This document shows, piece after piece, positions 57,102 to 64,000 of a stretch of 64,000 bases of DNA (position 1 is its first letter; every line of letters begins with the position of its first letter). The notes under the pieces were generated by a model, which saw only the letters and a program-made list of their open reading frames with translations, ran no database searches and had not been told where the DNA came from. The stretch lies in NCBI RefSeq assembly GCF_004962245.1, contig NZ_SUHQ01000003.1:1-64000 (forward strand), read 5' to 3'. The position numbers and the translations under genes were made by a program. This DNA is from Mesorhizobium sp. (GTDB lineage: Bacteria; Pseudomonadota; Alphaproteobacteria; Rhizobiales; Rhizobiaceae).

Positions 57102-57173
57102 TTGACGTTCGCAACCCTGTTTCGCATAAGCCGGTGCGAAGGAAGCGGATTCCGCTTGGCGGAATCCGCTTCC
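57102..57173 (+). promoter_or_regulatory. hppA promoter and 5' hairpin
   Basis: TTGACG (57102-57107) and CATAAG (57125-57130) with a 17-nt spacer form a plausible promoter with start near 57137. Directly after that lies a perfect 15-bp inverted repeat, 57141-57155 and 57159-57173, with a 3-base loop TTG (arm GGAAGCGGATTCCGC). The RNA would start with a very stable hairpin, 57 nt before the hppA start codon. No T-run follows, so it is not a terminator. Confidence 0.6.
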
Positions 57174-57230
57174 CGTCTCAACGGCCCAGGGAGGGGTTCT
57201 TTTGGGCCATCAAGCGAGGAAAATTCGGCA

Positions 57231-59372
57231 ATGACCATAATTTCCGCTGTCATCGCCTGCGGCCTGCTTTCAGTCCTTTACGCCATCTGGGCAACACGTT
57301 CGGTCCTTGCGGCCGATCAGGGCAATCAGCGTATGCAGGAAATCTCCGCGGCCATCCGCGAAGGCGCGCAGGCCTATCTGGCGCGCCAGTACACCACCAT
57401 CGCCATCGTCGGCGTCGTGGTGCTGCTGCTCGCCTGGTGGCTGCTTTCGATCACCGCCGCCATCGGCTTCCTGATCGGCGCCGTTTTGTCGGGCGCCGCC
57501 GGCTTCATCGGCATGCACGTCTCGGTGCGCGCCAATGTCCGCACCGCGCAGGCGGCTTCCAACAGCCTCGCGGCCGGCCTCGAGATCGCCTTCAAGTCGG
57601 GCGCCATCACCGGCATGCTGGTCGCTGGCCTGGCCCTGCTCGGCGTCTCGATCTACTACATGATCCTGACCCAGTTCATGGGCCTTCAGCCCAACGACCG
57701 TGTCGTCATCGACGCGCTGGTTTCGCTCGGCTTCGGCGCCTCGCTGATCTCGATCTTCGCCCGTCTCGGCGGCGGTATCTTCACCAAGGGCGCCGACGTC
57801 GGCGGTGATCTCGTCGGCAAGGTCGAAGCCGGCATTCCCGAAGACGATCCACGCAATCCGGCCACGATCGCCGACAATGTCGGCGACAATGTCGGCGACT
57901 GCGCCGGCATGGCCGCCGACCTGTTCGAGACCTATGCGGTGACCGTCGTCGCCACCATGGTCCTTGCTGCCATCTTCTTCGGCGGCACCGCCGTTCTCGA
58001 TGCCACGATGCTCTATCCGCTGGCCATCTGCGGCGCCTGCATCCTGACGTCCATCGTCGGCACCTTCTTCGTCAAGCTCGGCTCCAACGGCTCGATCATG
58101 GGCGCACTCTACAAGGGCCTGATCGTCACCGGCCTGCTGTCGATCGTCGGGCTCGGCGCCGCCACCTCGTTAACGCTGGGCTGGGGCGAGATCGGCACGG
58201 TCGCCGGCATGGCCATCAACGGCACGAACCTGTTCATCTGCGGCCTGATCGGTCTCGCGGTAACCGGCTTCATCGTGGTGATCACCGAATACTATACCGG
58301 CACCGACAAGCGCCCGGTGAACTCCATCGCCCAGGCTTCGGTCACCGGTCACGGCACCAACGTCATCCAGGGCCTTGCGGTCTCGCTGGAATCGACGGCG
58401 CTTCCGGCGATCGTCATCGTCGGCGGTATCATATCGACCTACCAACTCGCCGGCCTCTACGGCACGGCGATCGCAGTCACCACGATGCTCGGCCTCGCCG
58501 GCATGATCGTCGCGCTCGACGCCTTCGGCCCTGTCACCGATAATGCCGGCGGCATTGCCGAAATGGCTGGCTTGCCCAAGGAAGTGCGCCAGTCCACCGA
58601 CGCTCTCGACGCCGTCGGTAATACCACCAAGGCGGTGACCAAGGGGTACGCCATCGGTTCAGCCGGTCTCGGCGCGCTGGTGCTGTTCGCGGCCTACTCC
58701 AACGACCTGAAGTTCTTTGCTGCCAATGGCGACAAATATCCTTACTTCCAGGGTATGGGCGAAGTCTCTTTCGACCTCTCCAACCCTTACGTCGTCGCCG
58801 GTCTTATCTTCGGCGGCCTGATCCCGTATCTGTTCGGCGGCATCGCCATGACGGCCGTCGGCCGCGCGGCGGGCGCGATCGTCGAGGAGGTGCGCAAGCA
58901 GTTCCGCGAGGATCCGGGCATCATGGCCGGCACCTCAAAGCCGAACTACGCGCGTGCGGTCGACCTTCTGACTAAGGCGGCGATCCGGGAAATGATCATT
59001 CCGTCGCTGCTGCCGGTGCTGGCGCCGCTGGTCGTCTATTTCGGCGTGCTGCTGATCTCGGGCTCGAAGGCGTCCGCCTTTGCAGCACTTGGCGCCTCGC
59101 TGCTCGGCGTCATCGTCAACGGCCTGTTCGTCGCCATCTCGATGACCTCTGGCGGCGGCGCCTGGGACAACGCGAAAAAATCGTTCGAGGACGGTTTCAC
59201 GGACAAGGACGGCGTCAAGCACCTCAAGGGCTCCGAGGCGCACAAGGCCTCGGTGACCGGTGACACGGTCGGCGATCCCTACAAGGACACCGCTGGTCCA
59301 GCAGTCAACCCGGCGATCAAGATCACCAACATCGTCGCCCTGCTGCTGCTGGCCGTGCTCGCGCACGGCTGA
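57231..59372 (+). CDS. hppA: K+-insensitive membrane H+-pyrophosphatase
   Basis: HppA hydrolyses pyrophosphate and pumps protons across the inner membrane. The 713-residue protein has about 16 helices. Substrate and Mg sites are visible in [32 protein letters not shown], split by the conserved D residues, and in [22 protein letters not shown]. The segment [18 protein letters not shown] has Lys where potassium-dependent enzymes have Ala, marking the K+-independent class. The ATG at 57231 is chosen; upstream codons overlap the hairpin. Two terminators follow. Confidence 0.96.
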   Translation: MTIISAVIACGLLSVLYAIWATRSVLAADQGNQRMQEISAAIREGAQAYLARQYTTIAIVGVVVLLLAWWLLSITAAIGFLIGAVLSGAAGFIGMHVSVRANVRTAQAASNSLAAGLEIAFKSGAITGMLVAGLALLGVSIYYMILTQFMGLQPNDRVVIDALVSLGFGASLISIFARLGGGIFTKGADVGGDLVGKVEAGIPEDDPRNPATIADNVGDNVGDCAGMAADLFETYAVTVVATMVLAAIFFGGTAVLDATMLYPLAICGACILTSIVGTFFVKLGSNGSIMGALYKGLIVTGLLSIVGLGAATSLTLGWGEIGTVAGMAINGTNLFICGLIGLAVTGFIVVITEYYTGTDKRPVNSIAQASVTGHGTNVIQGLAVSLESTALPAIVIVGGIISTYQLAGLYGTAIAVTTMLGLAGMIVALDAFGPVTDNAGGIAEMAGLPKEVRQSTDALDAVGNTTKAVTKGYAIGSAGLGALVLFAAYSNDLKFFAANGDKYPYFQGMGEVSFDLSNPYVVAGLIFGGLIPYLFGGIAMTAVGRAAGAIVEEVRKQFREDPGIMAGTSKPNYARAVDLLTKAAIREMIIPSLLPVLAPLVVYFGVLLISGSKASAFAALGASLLGVIVNGLFVAISMTSGGGAWDNAKKSFEDGFTDKDGVKHLKGSEAHKASVTGDTVGDPYKDTAGPAVNPAIKITNIVALLLLAVLAHG

Positions 59373-59410
59373 GGCCGCTCGGCCTTTCCGGGGCCGAAAT
59401 CCACAAACCA

Positions 59411-59443
59411 AACCCGCGGGAGAGATCCCGCGGGTTTTGTTTT
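59411..59443 (+). terminator. Terminator 1 after hppA
   Basis: Perfect stem AACCCGCGGGA / TCCCGCGGGTT with a GAGA loop and a T-rich tail, 38 bp after the hppA stop. Confidence 0.92.
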
Positions 59444-59518
59444 TGATGCCTGTGATGGGTCCGGGCTGCATTCAAGCGTGCGAGGTCGAAACCTGCGGTG
59501 CTGCTGCTGTCTCAAAAC

Positions 59519-59550
59519 AAAAACCCGCAGGATCGCTCCTGCGGGTTTTC
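59519..59550. terminator. Terminator 2, bidirectional
   Basis: Stem AAACCCGCAGGA / TCCTGCGGGTTT with a TCGC loop, flanked by A- and T-rich runs. It can serve hppA read-through on the plus strand and the bamE-like gene on the minus strand. Confidence 0.88.
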
Positions 59551-59626
59551 GGTCGCCTGAGATGGGCACTGCTTCCAGCGAAGCAGGAAAGGAGAAGGGA
59601 AGAGGAGCCGATTCTGCCCGGATGGA

Positions 59627-60157
59627 TCAGGTGCCGCCGGGCGTGCTGCCGCCGCCACCGGGGAGGCCGGGGGCCAGCTTGCTGGCGCCGTTGATGATCT
59701 GGCTGAGGAAGTTCTGGTCCTTGCCGCCGGTCGGCGTGGTCCGTGAGATGAAGTCGAACACCTTGCCGTCCTTCAAGCCGTAATTGGCGATCTGGCTGAC
59801 GCGCCCATCCTCGCCGAAATAGACGGCGAGCACCTTCTGGTCGACCAGCCTCGGCTTGTCGAAGGCGACGTAGCGCTTGCGCGTCTGCGATATGTAATAG
59901 AAAGCCTCATTGTCGAACGTCGCCTTCGTCGACGGGGTGCCGAGCGCCAGAAGCACCTGTTCGCGGCTCGAGCCGACCGGCACCAGGTCGATCGCCTGCT
60001 GGTCGATGACATAGCCCTGCGTCAGCGTCTCGCTCGGATTGAGATCGCCGATCATCTTGGATGAGTTGCAGGCGGAAAGCGCCGAAGCGACCACCAGCAG
60101 CGAGACGACGCCGGCGGACCCGGGCAGAAAAGTCGATTTGAATTTCAGCGCGCGCAA
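59627..60157 (-). CDS. bamE: BamE/SmpA/OmlA-family outer-membrane lipoprotein
   Basis: The 176-residue protein has a lipoprotein signal with lipobox ALSAC (Cys30) and the SmpA/OmlA domain: GYVIDQQAIDLVPVGSSREQVLLALGTPS and FYYISQTRKRYVAFDKPRLVDQKVLAVYF. BamE is a subunit of the outer-membrane beta-barrel assembly machine. The C-terminus is rich in Gly and Pro. Start TTG at 60157 is supported by GGAG six bases upstream. Transcription is divergent from the bc1-chaperone gene. Confidence 0.88.
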   Translation of the reverse strand: MRALKFKSTFLPGSAGVVSLLVVASALSACNSSKMIGDLNPSETLTQGYVIDQQAIDLVPVGSSREQVLLALGTPSTKATFDNEAFYYISQTRKRYVAFDKPRLVDQKVLAVYFGEDGRVSQIANYGLKDGKVFDFISRTTPTGGKDQNFLSQIINGASKLAPGLPGGGGSTPGGT

Positions 60158-60271
60158 CTACAACTCCATTAGCTGGCCGCAACTTGCGCTGGGCCGCAAA
60201 ACCGGTAAACCAGCTTGCTCGCCGATGCAACAAGGCCAATTCAACAAACGGTCCCCAGGAGACCACCCTCA

Positions 60272-60814
60272 ATGTTCCAGCGCCTTTTCGGCCGCGAACG
60301 TCACGCCAACCGCGCTATCACCGAGGCGCTTTACGCACAAATCGTGGCAGCGGCGCGGCAAACTTTGTTTTATTCCGAGTGGAATGTACCGGACACCCCG
60401 CTTGGCCGCTTCGAGATGCTGTCGCTGCACATGTTCCTGTTCCAGCACCGGCTGCGTGGGGAGGGCGGTGTTGCCGGGGAGGTCGCGCAGGTGCTGATCG
60501 ACGAGTTCTTCACGGATGTCGAGCATTCGCTGCGGGAACTGGGCATCGGCGACGTCGGCGTGCCGAAGCGCATGAAGAAACTGGCGAAGATGTTCTATGG
60601 CCGCACCGCCGCCTATGACGATGCGCTGGAACGACATGACCACGATGCACTCGCCGCTGCTCTTGCCCGCAATGTCAGGCCCGATGCCGGCGCCTGGCCG
60701 CAGGCCAAGCATCTGGCAGGCTACGTCGCCGACGCCTCCAGGCAACTCGCGGAACAGCCGACCGAATCGATTGTTTCCGGCACAGTGGCATTCCCCGTCG
60801 CCAAGACTATTTAG
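60272..60814 (+). CDS. Ubiquinol-cytochrome c chaperone family protein
   Basis: The 180-residue protein matches the CBP3/UQCC1-like family involved in assembly of cytochrome bc1: ALYAQIVAAARQTLFYSEW, PDTPLGRFEMLSLHMFLFQHRL and DVGVPKRMKKLAKMFYGR. The ATG at 60272 follows AGGAG. It opens a conserved alphaproteobacterial block continuing with DUF177, plsX, fabH and ihfA. The next gene starts 26 bp downstream. Confidence 0.9.
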   Translation: MFQRLFGRERHANRAITEALYAQIVAAARQTLFYSEWNVPDTPLGRFEMLSLHMFLFQHRLRGEGGVAGEVAQVLIDEFFTDVEHSLRELGIGDVGVPKRMKKLAKMFYGRTAAYDDALERHDHDALAAALARNVRPDAGAWPQAKHLAGYVADASRQLAEQPTESIVSGTVAFPVAKTI

Positions 60815-60840
60815 GGAAAACAAGACTATTTAAGGAAAAG

Positions 60841-61389
60841 ATGAAACACGCCGATCTCAAAAGCCCCGTGTCCTTCGCGGCCAATGTCGCCCGGCTTCCG
60901 CAAAATGGGCTGCCGGTGGTGATCGAGGCCGACGCCGCGCAGCGTGCCGCGCTGGCAAGCGAGCACGAGTTGCTTTCGGTCGAGAGCTACCGCGCCGAAC
61001 TGCTGGTGGCGCCATGGAAGCGCAACGGCGTCAAGGTCAGCGGCCGTGTCGAAGCCGACATCACCCAGGCCTGCATCGTCACCCTCGACCCGGTCGAGGC
61101 ACATATCGACGAAGCGGTCGACGGGCTGTTCCTGCCGGAGCAGTCCAAGCTTGGGCGGCAGGGTTTCGAGGGCGGCGGCGAGATTCTGCTCGATGCCGAA
61201 GGGCCGGACAGCCCGGAGACATTTTCCGGCAATACGATCGATGTCGGGGCGCTCGCCGAACAGTTCTTTGGACTGGCGATCGATCCCTATCCGCGCAAGC
61301 AAGGCGTTTCGATGGAGGCTGCCGACGATGCCGGGACTGCGGAAAGCGAATTCCAGCAAAAGCTGCGTTCCCTGCTGGGAAAATCCTGA
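60841..61389 (+). CDS. DUF177 (YceD-like) protein
   Basis: The 182-residue cytoplasmic protein shows the family features SVESYRAELLVAPWKRNGVKVSGRVEADITQACIVTLDPV, split over a conserved strand region, and DVGALAEQFFGLAIDPYPRK. In other bacteria YceD sits next to rpmF and is linked to 23S rRNA processing or ribosome assembly. Here rpmF is absent and plsX follows after 130 bp. The ATG at 60841 is preceded by AAGGAAAAG. Confidence 0.9.
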   Translation: MKHADLKSPVSFAANVARLPQNGLPVVIEADAAQRAALASEHELLSVESYRAELLVAPWKRNGVKVSGRVEADITQACIVTLDPVEAHIDEAVDGLFLPEQSKLGRQGFEGGGEILLDAEGPDSPETFSGNTIDVGALAEQFFGLAIDPYPRKQGVSMEAADDAGTAESEFQQKLRSLLGKS

Positions 61390-61519
61390 AACCCGACCCA
61401 ATCGGAGAAAAGCCGGTTGTGCGGCAGCCCAAAACCGCTATTTTCGCCGAACCTTCGCGAGCCCCGAACCGTCGCAAGCGCCAAGCGCTCGCTCAAGCAA
61501 ACTGTGAGATGATTACCGC

Positions 61520-62590
61520 GTGATCAGGATTTCCATCGATGCCATGGGCGGCGATCACGGACCAAGCGTGGTCATCCCGGCGCTCATGACGGTCGCGACC
61601 CGGCGTCCCGACATCCGCTTCGTCATATATGGTCGCGAGGAGGCGGTGCGCCCCGAGCTCGCAAAACTCCCCAAGCTGGCGGCAGTGAGCGAGTTCATCC
61701 ACTGCGAGATAGCGGTCAGTATGGACGACAAGCCGAGCCAGGCGCTGCGCCATGGCCGCTGGAAGTCGTCCATGTGGAAAGCGGTCGAGGCAGTCAAGGC
61801 AGGCACTGCCGATGCCTGCGTCTCGGCCGGCAACACCGGTGCTTTGATGGCGATGTCGAAATTCTGCCTTCGCACCATGGCGACCATCGATCGCCCGGCG
61901 ATCGCAGCACTCTGGCCGACATTGCGCGGCGAGAGCGTGGTGCTGGACGTCGGCGCCACCATCGGTGCGGATGCGCATCAGCTGATTGATTTCGCCATTC
62001 TGGGCACCGGCATGGCGCGCTCGGTTTTCGGCATCGAACGGCCGAGTGTCGGCCTGCTCAATGTCGGCGTCGAGGAGATCAAGGGCCAGGAAGAGGTCAA
62101 GGAGGCGGGCCGCATGTTGCGCGAGGCCAACATGGCCTCGATGAACTACCACGGTTTCGTCGAGGGCGACGATATCGGCAAGGGCGCTGTCGACGTGGTC
62201 GTCACCGAAGGATTTGCCGGCAATATCGCGCTGAAGACGGCGGAAGGCACGGTAAGACAGATCGCCAGTTACTTGCGCGCCGCGATGAACCGGACGCTGA
62301 TGGCCAGGATCGGCTATATATTCGCCAAGGGCGCCTTCGATCGCCTGCGCGAAAAGATGGATGTCGGCCGCTCCAACGGCGGTGTTTTCCTGGGTCTGAA
62401 CGGCATCGTGGTGAAAAGCCATGGCGGGGCTGATTCGGATGGCTTCGCGGCGGCGATCGAGCTTGGCTACGACATGGTGCGTAACAATCTGCTCGATCGC
62501 ATCGAAGCCGATCTCGACCTGTTCCATGCGCGCAATCCGCATGCCCAGACATCCAGGAAATCCGACGTCGTTGCCGACGCAAAGGAATAG
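61520..62590 (+). CDS. plsX: Phosphate acyltransferase PlsX
   Basis: PlsX makes acyl phosphate from acyl-ACP for phospholipid synthesis. The 356-residue protein begins at GTG with [21 protein letters not shown], the diagnostic N-terminus. It contains [21 protein letters not shown] and [14 protein letters not shown]. It is followed by fabH nine bases later, the usual plsX-fabH pair at the entry to fatty-acid and phospholipid synthesis. Confidence 0.97.
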   Translation: MIRISIDAMGGDHGPSVVIPALMTVATRRPDIRFVIYGREEAVRPELAKLPKLAAVSEFIHCEIAVSMDDKPSQALRHGRWKSSMWKAVEAVKAGTADACVSAGNTGALMAMSKFCLRTMATIDRPAIAALWPTLRGESVVLDVGATIGADAHQLIDFAILGTGMARSVFGIERPSVGLLNVGVEEIKGQEEVKEAGRMLREANMASMNYHGFVEGDDIGKGAVDVVVTEGFAGNIALKTAEGTVRQIASYLRAAMNRTLMARIGYIFAKGAFDRLREKMDVGRSNGGVFLGLNGIVVKSHGGADSDGFAAAIELGYDMVRNNLLDRIEADLDLFHARNPHAQTSRKSDVVADAKE

Positions 62591-62599
62591 GAAAGAGCC

Positions 62600-63571
62600 T
62601 TGATCAGATCAGTCGTGCGCGGCACAGGCGCCGCGCTGCCCCGCCGCATCATGAAGAATGCCGATTTCGAAGGCATGGTCGAGACCTCCGACGAGTGGAT
62701 CGCCCAGCGCACCGGAATCCGCCAGCGTCATATCGCTGCCGACGACGAGACGACGGCTTCGCTCGGCGAGGCGGCGGCGCGCGCAGCCCTAGACAATGCC
62801 GGCCTGACGCCTGATGACATCGATCTGATCGTGCTGGCGACCTCGACGCCCAACAACACGTTTCCGGCCACCGCCGTCGACATCCAGAACCGGCTCGGCA
62901 TGCATCACGGCTTCGCCTTCGACCTGCAGGCGGTGTGCTCGGGCTTTGTCTACGCGGTGACGACCGCCGACCTCTATATCCGTGGCGGCCTGGCCAAACG
63001 CGTGCTGGTGATCGGCTCGGAAACCTTCTCGCGCATCCTCGACTGGAGCGATCGTTCGACCTGCGTCCTGTTTGGCGACGGCGCCGGCGCGATGGTGCTG
63101 GAAGCAGGAGAGGGGACGGGCAGCATTGCCGACCGCGGCGTGCTGGCGGCCAGCCTGCGCTCCGACGGGACCCACAAGGACAAGCTGTTCGTCGATGGCG
63201 GACCATCGACCACCGGAACGGTGGGCTATCTCAGGATGGAAGGCCGCGAAGTGTTCAAGCACGCGGTCGGCATGATCACCGACGTCATCGAGGCGACGTT
63301 CTCGGCTGCCGGCATCACCGCTGAGGATCTCGACTGGTTCGTGCCGCATCAGGCCAACAAACGAATTATCGACGCTTCCGCCAAGAAGCTCGGAATAGCA
63401 GAGCAAAAAGTGGTGGTTACGGTCGATTTGCACGGCAACACCTCGGCTGCTTCCGTGCCGCTGGCTCTGTCGGTGGCCGTCGCCGATGGCCGCATCAAGA
63501 AGGGTGACTTGGTGCTGCTCGAGGCGATGGGCGGGGGCTTCACCTGGGGTGCGGTTTTGGTTCGCTGGTAA
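62600..63571 (+). CDS. fabH: Beta-ketoacyl-ACP synthase III
   Basis: FabH starts fatty-acid synthesis by condensing acetyl-CoA with malonyl-ACP. The 323-residue thiolase-fold enzyme has the catalytic triad Cys113 ([12 protein letters not shown]), His250 ([12 protein letters not shown]) and Asn280 ([15 protein letters not shown]). Translation starts at TTG 62600, with AGGAAAGAG just upstream. The ihfA gene follows after about 100 bp. Confidence 0.97.
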   Translation: MIRSVVRGTGAALPRRIMKNADFEGMVETSDEWIAQRTGIRQRHIAADDETTASLGEAAARAALDNAGLTPDDIDLIVLATSTPNNTFPATAVDIQNRLGMHHGFAFDLQAVCSGFVYAVTTADLYIRGGLAKRVLVIGSETFSRILDWSDRSTCVLFGDGAGAMVLEAGEGTGSIADRGVLAASLRSDGTHKDKLFVDGGPSTTGTVGYLRMEGREVFKHAVGMITDVIEATFSAAGITAEDLDWFVPHQANKRIIDASAKKLGIAEQKVVVTVDLHGNTSAASVPLALSVAVADGRIKKGDLVLLEAMGGGFTWGAVLVRW

Positions 63572-63674
63572 GTGCCGAACTGACAGGTTCGGTCCTTGAC
63601 CTTGCCGGATCAATTACTTAGGTTCTGCCTTTGCTTGTATCGATTTATGTTTTTGAGCTGATGGGACGGTTCGC

Positions 63675-63998
63675 ATGGGGGGAAAGACACTTACGCGCGC
63701 CGACCTTGCAGAAGCCGTTTACCGCAAGGTTGGCCTGTCGCGTACTGAATCGGCGGAACTCGTCGAAGCGGTTCTGGACGAGATTTGCGAAGCGATCGTT
63801 CGCGGCGAGACGGTGAAACTGTCGTCGTTCGCGACGTTCCATGTCCGTTCCAAGAACGAGCGCATCGGGCGCAACCCCAAAACCGGTGAGGAAGTGCCGA
63901 TCCTGCCCCGCCGCGTGATGACCTTCAAGTCGTCGAATGTGCTGAAGAACCGCATCCTGCGCGCCCATCAGAACAGCAAGGCCAAGGGCGGTAAGTAG
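63675..63998 (+). CDS. ihfA: Integration host factor subunit alpha
   Basis: IHF alpha with IHF beta bends DNA and organises promoters and recombination sites. The 107-residue protein has the HU/IHF fold with the beta-arm and signature region [42 protein letters not shown]. The P in RNPKT is the intercalating proline. The start at 63675 is an ATG followed by GGGAAAGACACT; the gene ends two bases before the window edge. Confidence 0.96.
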   Translation: MGGKTLTRADLAEAVYRKVGLSRTESAELVEAVLDEICEAIVRGETVKLSSFATFHVRSKNERIGRNPKTGEEVPILPRRVMTFKSSNVLKNRILRAHQNSKAKGGK

Positions 63999-64000
63999 CG

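Overview
The window reads as a chromosomal segment of an alphaproteobacterium of the order Hyphomicrobiales, most likely Mesorhizobium or a close relative. This is inferred from gene content and protein style: Bpt leucyltransferase, OpgC, DUF982, LdtR/L,D-transpeptidase, the plsX-fabH-ihfA block, a K+-independent H+-pyrophosphatase and paired palindromic intergenic repeats typical of rhizobia. Coding density is high and most genes are housekeeping. No tRNA, rRNA or CRISPR array was seen.

Layout. 0-25 kb: a truncated transporter start and an inverted repeat at the left edge, then guaB, a membrane protein, rnd, an MFS transporter, two small envelope genes, aspS, a secreted protein, parC, an AI-2E-type permease, an EamA exporter, bpt, an RDD protein, sthA, an esterase-like hydrolase and opgC. 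Next comes a LacI-type regulator facing two tiny paralogous genes, each preceded by the same near-palindromic operator. A DUF423 protein, an MFS/GntR divergent pair and a DUF982 protein follow.

25.5-31.5 kb is an accessory island. It holds a pyruvyltransferase-like enzyme, two methyltransferase-like proteins, a GT8 and a GT90/CAP10 glycosyltransferase, which together suggest decoration of a surface glycan. Its right end carries a decayed Tn3-family transposon: a deleted resolvase and a twice-frameshifted transposase N-terminus, divergent as in Tn3. A 20-bp direct repeat lies at 25.4 and 29.5 kb.

31.5-45 kb: a two-component system with a DUF3313 lipoprotein, an aldo/keto reductase, ppk2, hemB with a dihydrofolate-reductase-like fragment behind it, a DUF2066 protein, an enoyl-CoA hydratase-family enzyme, the ldtR/L,D-transpeptidase pair and a Na+/H+ antiporter. 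45-52 kb: glyA, an exported protein, nrdR, ribD, ribE, a 52-residue ORF, ribH, nusB and an MFS transporter, mostly tightly packed on one strand. 52-56.5 kb: a compatible-solute ABC transporter (binding protein, permease, ATPase, permease) split by a palindromic repeat. 57-64 kb: hppA with a strong 5' hairpin and two terminators, a BamE-like lipoprotein, then a conserved run of cytochrome bc1 chaperone, DUF177, plsX, fabH and ihfA.

The most unusual items are the operator-linked pair of micro-proteins (21.2-21.7 kb), the small ORF coupled to ribE, the perfect 15-bp hairpin at the predicted 5' end of the hppA transcript, palindromic elements that supply the stop codons of two genes, and the Tn3 wreck beside the glycan island.
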